DNA of 64,000 bases, taken from positions 2,728,001 to 2,792,000 of the forward strand of contig ML058447.1 of the NCBI GenBank assembly GCA_003013855.2. Direction: 5' to 3'. Made by a program: the position numbers and the translations under genes. Shown piece after piece: positions 10,905 through 19,452 of the stretch. Position 1 is the stretch's first letter. Every line of letters begins with the position of its first letter. The DNA is from Liriodendron chinense. Its lineage: Eukaryota; Streptophyta; Magnoliopsida; Magnoliales; Magnoliaceae. A model generated the notes under the pieces. It did no database searches. It was not told the DNA's origin and saw only the letters and a program-made list of their open reading frames with translations.

Positions 10905-13367
10905 TTTCTACTTCCAGGTGGTCTCCCCCCCCCCCCCCCTACATTCCCTCTCTCTTGGAAGTTGGAAGTTAGAAGATGGAAGATCAAGATTCAAGCACTT
11001 TCAAGTTTCAAGGAAGATAGCTTGTTGATTTTCTACAATAATAAATAAATAGCTTGTTGATTTTGTTGTTACTTCTTACTTGTTAACTATATCGTTGAAT
11101 GTTGATGACTTGATGTTTAATTCATTGTTTAAGTGATTTAATTTTTCTCAAATGTATTTTAAATATGTAAAATTAGTTATCTATTAACTTACGAAATCTC
11201 CCCTTAGTTTCTTTTCTTCTTTTTTTACATTTTTTTCCCTATTTTTTATTTTTCAAAAAAAGAAAAATATGCGGTCACACATGATCGCATATGCAATTCG
11301 ACAACATTGACCGTAGCCCTTCCTTTTGCATTTTTTTAATGAAACTTTTATTCCTACATTGAATAGAAATTATAGAATGGAGTGTTGGGAATTGGTTTAT
11401 AAGTCTTTGCCCTCAATAGACTCTTGTGAAATGTGCTATATTATGCCATAGCTCGTATGTGCGCGCAAGCCCGATCTGGTGGGAAAAATGGTCAAGAAAC
11501 CAATTAACCAAGTGTGTGCACCCGAATACTAGTGCGTAGTGGGGGGTGCTTGAGTGGGCCTCTTTAAAATTGACTCTTGATGGGCTTTGGTTTTGCCCAG
11601 ATTTACAACTCTCTTTTTTATCATGACAGTTGGATCTTGGATGTGGCCCACTTAATAAGGTCATTTCCATCGTATGAAACATGCCTATCTCTTAATTTGT
11701 GGGTGCACCAATCATCGTGATAGTTTTTACTAAACAAGTCTTTTCTCAATGGGCGTCAAATGCAGTTTTATAAATTGAGGAATAGTGCTAGTGTTTTGTA
11801 AAAGACAGAAAATCGCCTCTCCAAATGATGCTATCTCCCTCCTAAGGACATGTTTGTGTTGTGGTGTTGGTTTGGGATGCTCACAGCCTATGCATGCTAT
11901 GTATATCCATTTGTTGGGGCGTTGCATATTGAGAGAGTGTGTCGACAACCTTTTGCATTCGTTCTACACACTAAGGGGCCCAAATTATCTCAAAGATAAC
12001 AATCACATACGCATGTCAACCCAGCGGCAAATCACATCTTCATCCGGTTGCCAACATTCCAGATCTTCCTATATGTGTGGAATTCCATATATTATGTGTT
12101 TCATTATTCATTTTTCCTGCATCTGTATGTTAAGATCCAACAACGAGCACTTTAATTTAAGGGGATATCTCTCTCCTTACATCTTTATGTAACTACCATA
12201 GCTTTTAAGAGACATGATGGTTTGATATAACATGCATACACAATCATTATGGATTGTACAAAAAAATGAAGGATAAGACACAATATCGTACCCAAAGCAT
12301 GTAATACAAGTTACAAAAGGAAATATGATTGGTATATTCCGAAACAAACATGATGTGAACAAAATAAAAAGAATCACAATCTTAACACAGAATAGAAATT
12401 TAAGGACGACACTTACAAGAACCACCCAATGCCAATACCACAGCAAGGAAGCCGAGGCTCCCTCACCGGAATACCTTCCACGACTGCCCCATAAGTTTGA
12501 TACCCCACTGAAATCACAAAAAGAGAAATCAAGTTATACCGCTGCTCATGTAAACTTTTCATGATACAATCCAATAACACATGCCATGCAAAGTTAGAGC
12601 TCAAAAGACGCCCAAAAATAGAATAAGAACATTCCTTAAAATTGGTAAAAAGAAAAACAAATTGGCAGTGAAATCCCAAGGTGCAGCCGTGCCGGTTATC
12701 AGAAGGGAATCCAAATTAGAGGACTAAAACTTGGTTCCAGCGTATCATACCGTCACCACCGATATGAGGTCGTATTACTTTGTTTCAGGGAATCCAAATT
12801 ATGGTCATTTTGGAGGATGCTTTAAAACCTTCGAGCTGATACCATATCATTTTGGATGTTGCTTTAAAACCTTGGACCGGTTTAGACTAGAAGAGGATGC
12901 AGAACTACTAAATCTGGTTATTTTATAATGGTGGAAAGCATATAATAGCATCAAAAATCAAGGTGCAGGTTATTAAAAGGGGGGCCCATGGTGCACGTTA
13001 GAAAGGAGCTGGAGGAAAGAATTGATCAGGACTCTATAATGCGCCAAACGGAGCCAAAACTCCAAAAACACACACACAAAAAATGAAACTGGGCATTTTT
13101 AAAAAACGTAAATAGAAGATACATTAGGGGGGAAAAGAAGGTGCAGGTTATGGAAGAGGCACCCCCATGGCGCATGTTAGAAGGAGTACCTGGGATTGCA
13201 TGATAGGTTTGTGGATTCTGATAAAAGGATGGGGGTGGAGGTGTTGAAAGCCCGGGTGGAGGAAAAGCAGGCGTTGATTGGATGGATGCGGAACTAGGAT
13301 AGATTGGTGAAAAGGTGCCATAAAGAGGCTGATGGACCGGGATCTTCGTCGGATCTTCCTGTGGCAT
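3401..13367 (-). CDS. 60S ribosomal protein L18a-like small membrane protein, four exons
   Basis: Spliced CDS: 13367-13190, 12507-12417, 4241-4127, 3460-3401 (444 nt, 147 residues plus TGA). The ATG at 13367 begins MPQEDPTK and is the only in-frame ATG near the exon start; an upstream GTG is not a plausible start. All three introns are GT-AG, with phases 1, 2 and 0. Residues 1-60 are a proline/serine/tyrosine-rich N-terminus with YGTF and HAIP motifs. Residues 75-89 carry the family signature REPRLPCCGIGIGWF. Two membrane segments follow (about 88-113 with PWYVGAFIL, and about 122-140), separated by VDYREKAG, and the protein ends NLEW. This layout matches plant 'L18a-like' proteins, which despite the name are small membrane proteins; their function is not firmly established. 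Introns are 682, 8175 and 666 bp; the middle one holds several transposons. A reverse-strand AATAAA lies at 3210-3205. Confidence 0.9.
4127..4241 (-). CDS. L18a-like gene, exon 3
   Basis: Acceptor TTGTATAAAG|GTTC, donor ATTGGG|GTAGGT. Encodes FLTGFFFAAVPWYVGAFILL and the VDYREKAG loop. The join to exon 2 gives an uninterrupted membrane segment, which selects this acceptor over a later AG. Confidence 0.9.
4801..4997. mobile_element. Foldback MITE, GTAACGG vocabulary, hAT-like, 8-bp target duplication
   Basis: Flanked by a perfect 8-bp direct repeat CTCCCAAG (4793-4800 and 4998-5005). The left end reads CAAGGTATTCCATAACGGTA and the reverse complement of the right end reads CATGGTATTCTAAAACAGTT. 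The interior repeats GTAACGG/CCGTTAC and GGTAATGG words in both orientations, so the 197-bp element folds on itself. Eight-bp duplications are typical of hAT transposons, whose subterminal regions carry reiterated transposase-binding words (known for maize Ac). It sits in intron 2 of the L18a-like gene and has no coding capacity. Confidence 0.85.
5140..5705. repeat. GGGCC/GGCCA word-rich element with an AAT/AAAT microsatellite
   Basis: Reiterated GGCCC, GGGCC and AGGGC words at 5150-5280 and 5550-5700 flank a non-repetitive middle. The right end reads CCATTGCCACCCCTAA, whose reverse complement TTAGGGGTGGCAATGG resembles ends of small hAT-like elements. It lies in intron 2 of the L18a-like gene. 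No clean target duplication was found. Confidence 0.5.
5451..5501. repeat. (AAT)n(AAAT)n microsatellite
   Basis: Perfect AAT repeats run into perfect AAAT repeats. Confidence 0.95.
6172..6320. repeat. GGGAGC-word dispersed repeat, copy 1
   Basis: It shares CATGAAG, AACAAATTCGGGTG, GGAGCAGaGAAG, TTTCAAAAT and CGAGAGTC in the same order with 29361-29536. It is short and non-coding and lies in intron 2 of the L18a-like gene. Confidence 0.6.
7196..8336. repeat. Word-rich element (GGGTC/GATCC/ATATCC words)
   Basis: The left end reads ATGGCTGTCAATGG and the right end reads TACTGATACCCCTAG, both similar to ends of known small plant hAT-like elements. The body repeats 'GATCC', 'GGGTC' and 'CCAAT' words at 7240-7330 and 8180-8330, with a GATACG/CGATAT word block at 7590-7760 and a poly-A run at 8159-8174. 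It may be a composite of two elements. Intronic to the L18a-like gene. Confidence 0.4.
8340..9210. repeat. ATCGATA/GCGATAT word-rich element
   Basis: The words TATCGCTAATATTTTCAA, GTGTAAATTcCA and CGATAT recur, partly as ragged 60-70-bp units (about 8480-8650), in both orientations. The right part (9100-9200) repeats the vocabulary as its near reverse complement. The open frames here have no recognisable protein. Intronic to the L18a-like gene. Confidence 0.5.
9258..9555. repeat. Near-perfect 149-bp tandem duplication
   Basis: Copies at 9258-9406 and 9407-9555 differ by one visible base (C/T in CCAGG[C/T]AG). Even the ten-A run has the same length, so the duplication is recent. It ends where the copia RNase H fragment begins. 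Confidence 0.95.
9590..10060 (+). pseudogene. Ty1/copia RNase H fragment
   Basis: Plus-strand reading gives YGYADWNLG, KSTNGYIFT, SWK-like and CIAHSTMKYE..ISLAAASEEAE motifs, the classical copia RNase H order. It is broken by several in-frame stops, including one replacing the Trp after AEEAE-like residues. Only the 3' end of pol survives. It lies in intron 2 of the L18a-like gene, in antisense orientation to it. Confidence 0.8.
10603..11309. mobile_element. Foldback element with CATATGCGATCGCATATG words and a promoter-like interior
   Basis: The left end reads CACTGTTGTCATGTGC and the reverse-complemented right end CAATGTTGTCGAATTGC. Both subterminal regions are built of GCGATC/CATATG palindromic words. 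Possible degenerate 8-bp duplications ACCATAAA and ACCGTAGC (5 of 8 match) flank it. Between the arms lies non-repetitive sequence with TATAAAAAGG at about 10772, then a pyrimidine-rich (CT)n(AC)n leader-like stretch. This arrangement suggests a deletion derivative of an autonomous hAT-type element that kept its promoter but lost the transposase. No transposase residue remains that I can see. Confidence 0.6.
10862..10939. repeat. (CT)n(AC)n and poly-C low-complexity tract
   Basis: A CT run followed by an AC run (10862-10905) and a 15-base C run (10925-10939), within the interior of the foldback element at 10603-11309. Confidence 0.95.
11310..12416. other. L18a-like intron 2, exon-2-proximal 1.1 kb without recognised element
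   Basis: This is the intron stretch between the foldback element and exon 2. Open frames in it have no family resemblance. I see no repeat arms or polymerase motifs. Confidence 0.6.
12417..12507 (-). CDS. L18a-like gene, exon 2
   Basis: Acceptor TTTTTGTGATTTCAG, donor TTCTT|GTAAGT. Encodes the GYQTYGAV...PCCGIGIGWF block, the most diagnostic part of the family. Confidence 0.92.
13190..13367 (-). CDS. L18a-like gene, exon 1 (coding part)
   Basis: 59 codons plus one base. The donor is CCCAG|GTACTC. A GC-rich leader extends upstream to about 13.5 kb. Confidence 0.88.
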
Positions 13368-13520
13368 TTTCGGGTCTAAATTTGGGAGAATCACAGAGAT
13401 AGCGAGCGAGACCCAGATCTGAACTATTGACCTCGGTCCCGGGTTTCTCTTCGCAGCGAAGAAAACGAGAAGATTTTCTTTGAAGTGGAGAGGCTTTTAC
13501 GGGGAGGAGGAGGGAAGAGG

Positions 13521-14013
13521 CTTAGGTGGATTCCGGATCCGGATCCACTGAGGTCGGTGGATCCATGACTGTGGGGCCTAACGTAATGTATGTGCCTTAC
13601 ATCCACTCCGTCCATTCGTCTTGAAATATCCTTTTAGGGCATCAGTGAAAAAAAATAAAAACTCAGGTCGAATACACCCCAGAAAACAGTGGTGATTGAA
13701 TGCCCACCGTTAAAAAATTTATGAGGGCCATGGGAATGTTTATTTGCTATCCAACCTGTTGATAAGGTGGAAAAGGACCACACAAAAATCAGATTGATCC
13801 AAAAATTTTGTGATCCATAACAAGTTTTTAAGGATAAATCGGCATTGTTTCTTATAATATAGTCCATCTGAGATTCGGATCTTCTTCATTTTTGGGATCA
13901 TAACTTAAAATAAGTTTCCAAAACGGATAAACGGCATGGATGTAAGTAACATACATCGAGCTGCTGGCTCCACGAATCCGCTTACGTAGGTGAATCCGGA
14001 GATCCACCTAAGC
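13521..14013. mobile_element. Long-arm MITE (GGGCCCAC...GTCCATCC family) upstream of the L18a-like gene
   Basis: The outer arms read CTTAGGTGGATTCCGGATCC (left) and, reverse-complemented, CTTAGGTGGATCTCCGGATT (right), followed inwards by the family core TGATGTATG / ACATCCACtCCGTCCATtC. The element lies about 150 bp upstream of the ATG, so it forms part of the promoter or leader region. No exact target duplication was found. Confidence 0.65.
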
Positions 14014-14189
14014 GGTGTTGGAGAAAGAGAGCGTGGGACCTGGCATTATGGGAAACGGACGCGGGCGGTTTGGCTGTGACCCCACCCCAACACCAGCCAC
14101 ATTGCTGGGGTCAGACCTCTGTGGTCCCACAGGATTTATGTGGGGGCGCCGATCGGGTACCCCCACCAGGAACTAGCTAGAGACGACGG

Positions 14190-15060
14190 TCCTGTCAATC
14201 TTCTGTGAGCACACTGTGATGTATTTTTTTATCTGCTCTGTCCATTTACTTTGAAAGATCATTTTAAGATATGATTCTAAAAATTGAAAGCTAAAAGGAG
14301 CCACACCGAATAAAGCAGTGGAAGAGTGAAAGCCTACTGTTGAAAACTCCTTCGAACCACAGAAGTTTTGGAGTAAGCTGATATTTATGTTTTGCCTTCG
14401 TACAGGTCTATGTGACCCAAGAAGTTTGCAATGGAGAATTCAGTCCACACTGCTTCGTATGGTGTAGTCCACTTTAGGCTTTGATCAACCTCCTTTTGGA
14501 GGTCATGCCCTGAAATGGACCTTTTAAAATAGATGAACAGTGTGGATAAACCATATACATCATTGGGAGCCCCACAAAGCTCACATTATCGTCCATCTTT
14601 AACTAGGTCTTGGTAGGTAGTACCCCATCATGCTCATTTATGTATTATCCATGTGGTTCGTACATTTTTTTAGCTTGTTTTAGAGCATTAGCTCAAAAAT
14701 AAGGCAAATGCAAAGTTCAATTGGACCACACCCTAAGAAATAATGCAAATTGAACGCTTACATGAAAACTTTTTGGGGGCTATGGAAATTTTGGATAAGC
14801 TGGTATTTGTGTTTTCCCTTTATCTTGAGTTATGTGGCCTTATGAAAATTGGATGGCAAATAAATGTTGTCGTGGGGCCAAAAGGTTTTCAACGACAGGC
14901 CTTCAATCCCCACTCTTCCTTTGGTATGGTCTACTCAAGCTTTGGATCAGCCACGTTTTTGGATCATGTCCTAAATAGAGCTATAAAAATGGATGAAAGG
15001 TGTGGATAAACACATCCATCATATCCATCATGGTGGGGTTCACGTAGGTTTTACACCAGC
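14190..15060. repeat. Two degenerate copies of the long-arm MITE
   Basis: Copy one spans about 14190-14605 and copy two about 14620-15060. Each has a left arm (TGATGTATT or TTATGTATT, then a TCCATTT-like word) and a complementary right arm (GTGTGGATAAAC ... CATCAT). The interiors keep the family's landmarks ATTTGTGTTTTCCCTT and GGTCTATGTGACC. Confidence 0.65.
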
Positions 15061-15129
15061 CAAGCCACATGGGAAATGTAGTTCCTACCCATATTTGCTG
15101 CGACTGCAGGAAGCTCCTGATGTGGGAAG

Positions 15130-16340
15130 CCAGATGGGGCCACTATGATGCTTGTGAGAAATCTTTCCATTAGTCTATGTTTTTTCTAGCTTATGTTAGG
15201 ACATGAGCCAAAAACACAAGCAAATCCAAAACTCAAGTGGGTCACACAATCGGAAAAAAAGTTGAGAGGAAAATGCCTACCTTTGAAACCTTCCTAAGGC
15301 CCACCGTAATGTTTATATGCCATCCAAATTATTCATACAGTCATTACCATTAGAATGAACTGCAAACACAGAATATTGGCCAACCGAACGAATGCCTCCA
15401 TGGCCAACTTGATTCTAGCATGTGTGTGAGGTGCACACGCTCAAACCTGGGTTTTTGAGGTGGACATGACCCACACTATATGCCATGATAAGTGGGCCTA
15501 GTGCATTTGAAACGAGAATCACTCCTGTATCTAGCCATGAGCGCGCACATATCTATGAGCTCCCATGATGTGTTGTTTATTCACCCAGTTCATTCCTAGT
15601 TCATTTTAAGGTATGAGCCAAAAAAATGAGGTAGATACAACGCGCAGGTAAACTGCATGCACCACATAGTAAGCTTGGGTTGCATTAAATGCACAGAACA
15701 TTAAACATTAATGCAAGTTACATTAAATGCAAGAGTCATATGTAAAGGTCAGCAATGATCCAATCTAAGTCGAACATGGACCAGATCGAATTGTTTGGTT
15801 GCTTGAGTGGGTATGTTCCAACAATGTTCTAACAAACATTTGAACAAAGTGGCTCTATTGAACTCGGTTTGGTCTGGCCTAGCCATGCTCAAACATGTTT
15901 AAACATATTGATTTCGGACAATTTTTATGAGTTCGAGTAAATTTAAACAATCTAGCTTTTTTCGCTTGAAATATTTTTCTACCACTGAACAGTGAAAATA
16001 CTGATTTATTAATAAATGACAAATCACAAGGTTTAAAGTTTTTAACTAAATAAAAAATCATAACATAAATAGTTAATGTTCATACATTTGCTCACCTGAA
16101 GAGGAAAAAGGAAAAAGTGGAGCGAACCCTTGACTGTTAAAAGCTCTGTGGGTCTCACCATGATCTATTTATTTTATCCACTCTGTCCATCCATTTGTAG
16201 AGCTCATTTTGAGGCATTAAACAAAAAATGATACAAAGTTCAAGTAGACCACACCACAAGAAACAATAAAGAAACTGATGTCTACCATTGAAACCTTCCC
16301 GAGGCCCATGGTCATGTTTATTTGTAATCCAACTCTCTCT
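15130..16340. repeat. Half copies of the long-arm MITE and unassigned sequence
   Basis: Left-arm halves without right arms occur at about 15134-15350, 15560-15665 and 16145-16340. The gaps (15350-15560, 15665-16145) hold AT-rich sequence with no gene signal. Confidence 0.5.
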
Positions 16341-16344
16341 CTCT

Positions 16345-16545
16345 ATATATATATAATTGAGTTGAACGAATAAGTCATGTCAAGTTGGTCAATATTCAAG
16401 TCGAGTTTGAATTCTAGTCGAGTTAAATAGGGTTGTGATTGAAACTAACTCAAATTTTTTTCAAAGACTTTTTGTTCCAACAAAATTTTACCAAGTCAAT
16501 CTGAGTCAATCTGAACGAGTTGAGTCCAGTTGTCTCCAGCTCTAG
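16345..16545. repeat. GAGTTG/CAAGTC word element in the IMP1 upstream region
   Basis: It reiterates GAGTT, CAAGTTGG, CGAGTT words. Its right end, reverse-complemented, reads GACTAGAGCTGGAGACAACT, similar to the left end of the element at 39727 (TAGAGCTGG). It appears inserted in a long-arm MITE whose right end survives at about 16629-16690. Confidence 0.5.
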
Positions 16546-16862
16546 TCACATGTGGTGTGTTCGACTTGAGTGTTTGATTTGCATCATTTTTTTTCCCTCA
16601 CACATAGCCATACTATTTTATACGAGGAAAAGGATTGACGGCGTGGATAAAATCATACATCAGGTGGGCACTCATACAGATCTTCCGTTTCGCGAGACGG
16701 GCGGGGTGGTGCGCAATACGCTTCCGGACTGAACAAAACCTCGTACTACATCACTCAACTCTTTTCCCATCCACTTTGTAGCTTTCTCCTGCAAATAGCC
16801 TCTAACCTAGGGTTTCTGTAATTCCAGACATTTCCAGCGCCATCCGCGGCTTCAACGCCCGG

Positions 16863-17234
16863 ATGGGGAGGATCGGGAATTTCATCGAGCGTATGCGAGA
16901 TGTTCCGTGGCGGAGCGTTGCCAAGGAAGCCGCTGAGAGATCCTTCATCGTTGCCAAGTTCCTTTGCTTCTGCCATGTCACCAACAACTACGTTTGCTCC
17001 ATCGCTCTCGTGTATGGCCCAAGCATGCTCCCGACCATCAATCTGACGGGCGATCTCGTTCTGGTCGAGCGCATCTCCCACCGCATCGGACATGTCGGCC
17101 CTGGCGACATCGTTCTCGTCCGTTCCCCCGAAAATCCCAGAAAGACCGTCACGAAGCGCATCACTGGCATGGAAGGTGACACGGTCACCTTCGCAGTCGA
17201 TCCCAAGCAAGGCGACAGATGGAAGACCGTCATT
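16863..17234 (+). CDS. IMP1: IMP1 exon 1
   Basis: 124 codons; donor GTCATT|GTATGG. Contains both catalytic residues. Confidence 0.93.
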
Positions 17235-17817
17235 GTATGGCTTGCATTCGTACACTTTTCTCTCGAATTTTAGGGTTTAATGTTTTGGGCCTTGTTGATG
17301 TTTTCTAGGGCTTTGGATGGACAGGTGCCAAAGGGGCATGTATTTATTCAAGGTGATAACATCTTCGCATCGAACGATTCACGGAATTTCGGCGCTGTTC
17401 CTTATGCACTCATCCAAGCAAAAGCACTTACCAGAGTGAGTTTTTTTGCCCCTGTTTCATCCTAATGTCATTGTGTATGCCAATGGTTTATTGACTAATA
17501 ACAGGTTTTTTTGTGAAAAATTGAGCCTTTTTTGTACTGATCAAAATCTTTTTTCGAGTCTGATTTTGCTGGTTATGAATTCTTATGGGTGTTTTTCTAA
17601 TAGGCTTTTTTTTTCGTAACAAAGAATTTTGAATATAGGCATTGTTCCGTGGATGATGTACTTCTTACCGTCCTACATTGTAATTTGTCTATATTCAAGA
17701 ATTCATGATATATGCTTGTTTAGCATGTGTGAGGATGTGATTGGTTCTAAAATTCTAATTTCGATTGTTTAGATATGGCCTCCTAGTGCTTTTGGACCGC
17801 TTGGACGAGGAGTGTAG
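16863..17817 (+). CDS. IMP1: Mitochondrial inner membrane protease subunit 1
   Basis: Spliced CDS: 16863-17234, 17325-17435, 17773-17817 (175 residues plus TAG). Introns are 90 and 337 bp, both GT-AG and phase 0. The protein is an S26-family signal peptidase with a Ser-Lys dyad. Box with catalytic Ser54 is YGPSMLPT (51-58), followed by GDLVLVERIS (63-72) and VGPGDIVLVRSPENP (78-92); the Lys box KRITGMEGD has Lys98, and the 44-residue Ser-to-Lys spacing agrees with yeast Imp1. The C-terminal block GHVFIQGDN...SNDSRNFGAVP is the third conserved box. Family members cleave intermembrane-space sorting signals at the inner membrane. An N-terminal hydrophobic anchor (about 28-50) is visible. The short last exon encodes IWPPSAFGPLGRGV, matching the usual WPP..FG ending. 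Start: the first ATG of the long exon-1 frame. Confidence 0.95.
17325..17435 (+). CDS. IMP1: IMP1 exon 2
   Basis: 37 codons from VPKGHVF to ALTR; acceptor GATGGACAG, donor ACCAGA|GTGAGT. Confidence 0.93.
17773..17817 (+). CDS. IMP1: IMP1 terminal exon 3
   Basis: 14 codons then TAG; acceptor TCGATTGTTTAG. Too short to stand out as an open frame but continues the conserved WPP..FG terminus. Confidence 0.9.
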   Translation: MWPPSAFGPLGRGV

Positions 17818-17939
17818 CACTTCCATTTCACTGCTGAGGTACTTCACAAATGCTTATAATGTCTTATCATTCATTAGAATGGTTTTATGCCGGTTTTGAG
17901 GTAACCTCTATCTATGCCCCGTGCTTGCATTACAATGTA

Positions 17940-18511
17940 AGGGGTGTTTGTTTGGGAGTAAATGGAGGTAAATTGAGGGAATTGGGAGTAAATAGGTGAT
18001 AATTACCATTTACCCATGTTTGGTGTGGTAGTAATTACCTCCTTGAAAAAGCCTTTTGAAAAGGATCGATGTTAGTTCATGGGGCCCATTGTGATGTCTG
18101 TGGCATATCCATGCTGTCCATCCATTTTAACGGAACATTTTAGGGCATGAGCCCAAAAATGAGGCAGATTAGAAGCTCAAGTGGCCCACACCATAGGAAA
18201 TCGTGGTCACAAAAGGTTTTTAACAATAGGCGTTCAACCCACTCTTTTATGTGGTGTGGTCCACTCAAGCTTTGGATCTGCCTCAATTTTGGGATCATGG
18301 CCTGAAATCAGCCTGCAAAATGGATGAACGGCGTAGATACGATGCATGTATCACAGTGGGCCCCACATGAAATTCGCACATTCCTCAGTTTTAGTGTCCA
18401 AAAAGCAAGCCATCACTGTCGGCATGGAAAACAGTTCACCAATTACATTGGTAATTAATCATTGTCAATTTACATGCTTTTACATTAGGGAATTGAAAAA
18501 TAAACACCTCC
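17940..18511. mobile_element. Tourist-like MITE with a nested long-arm MITE
   Basis: Ends AGGGGTGTTTGTTTGGGAG and, reverse-complemented, GGAGGTGTTTATTTTTCAA, with GTA on both sides. TIRs of this type are known from PIF/Harbinger MITEs. Inside (about 18072-18372) is a copy of the GGGCCCAC...GTCCATCC long-arm MITE, inserted later. It lies just 3' of IMP1 and may be in its 3' UTR. Confidence 0.55.
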
Positions 18512-19395
18512 GTAGTGTGCTTTTGATGTCATTCCTTCTGGGGATGCACAAATCTTACGGCCTTTTGAATTTATATATCGTTGCCTTTTAATGATATGAC
18601 ATGTCAGTAGTTTTGATGGTAATGCGGCCATTTAAGAAAATCCTCAATGTCTATATGCATTTTTCTCTGCTGCAGCAGTATTTAAAACTTAGTTCTCCTC
18701 TTTGATCCACCCATGATAATAATAGTTTTTGTCTATTTACATCTAAGCTTTTGGAGCTGGTTATCACAAAAAGGGACTCACTCGATGTTATTATGTGGGC
18801 TTGCAATGGTCAAGGGGACTCATTGAACTGATTGCGTTTGTAATTCTGTATTTGGTGAAATCCGCCTCATTCCCTCAAGGATGAACATTTTGTTTACCCA
18901 GGTAGTGAGGAACCACTCCTTTGCTAAACAGGAACTTTGTGGTCTTTTTTTTGTATTGGGCTTCTTTTTGTCTACCCTGATGTACTTTTCTTATTTAATT
19001 GAATAAATTATTTACTTCTCAAAAAAAAAATAATAATAATAAAAGTAACAAAAAAAGAAAGAAAAAAGAAAAACAAAAAAAAAAAGAAAAAGAAAAAGAA
19101 ACGTAACTGAAAATATCTATTGGAAGGCAATAAATTGTCAAACTGTCCTTTTGAGTTGAGTTTCTTGAGAATCCGTATGGGGAAAGGAAGGTTAACTAAC
19201 TGGAAAGATGGGAGTAATTTCAGCTTCATAGATTGCATAATCTCAACTTTATGAATCCAATTAGGTTTTGAAATTGGGATTCTCATGATTTTACTGGCAA
19301 ATGTGTGGTGACCAGTCATCCACTTGGCATCAACCCTTCTTTACCTGTGCTTGCACCAGCCAGGGCATCACTACGCTACCAGGTGGAGTCAATGA
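18512..19395. other. IMP1 downstream region without recognised gene
   Basis: AT-rich sequence. A GAATAAATTATTTACTTCTC followed by an A-rich low-complexity tract (19021-19100) looks like a retroposon tail or an old polyadenylation site. I could not identify its source. Confidence 0.4.
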
Positions 19396-19452
19396 TGCTT
19401 CAAGGATTTTTTTTTTTTTGAAAGATAACGATCATATTAAAAAGAAACGAAA

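Noticed and set aside
10608..11048. 146-residue plus-strand frame
   Set aside because: It runs through GCGATCGCATATG words, a CT/AC microsatellite and a poly-C run; the composition is not protein-like.
13026..13394. Single-exon reading of the 122-residue minus-strand frame
   Set aside because: The first 9 residues depend on a GTG start and the C-terminal half is intron; the spliced model with ATG at 13367 fits the L18a-like family.
16755..17255. 166-residue minus-strand frame
   Set aside because: It is the antisense shadow of IMP1 exon 1, whose plus-strand frame has the catalytic boxes.
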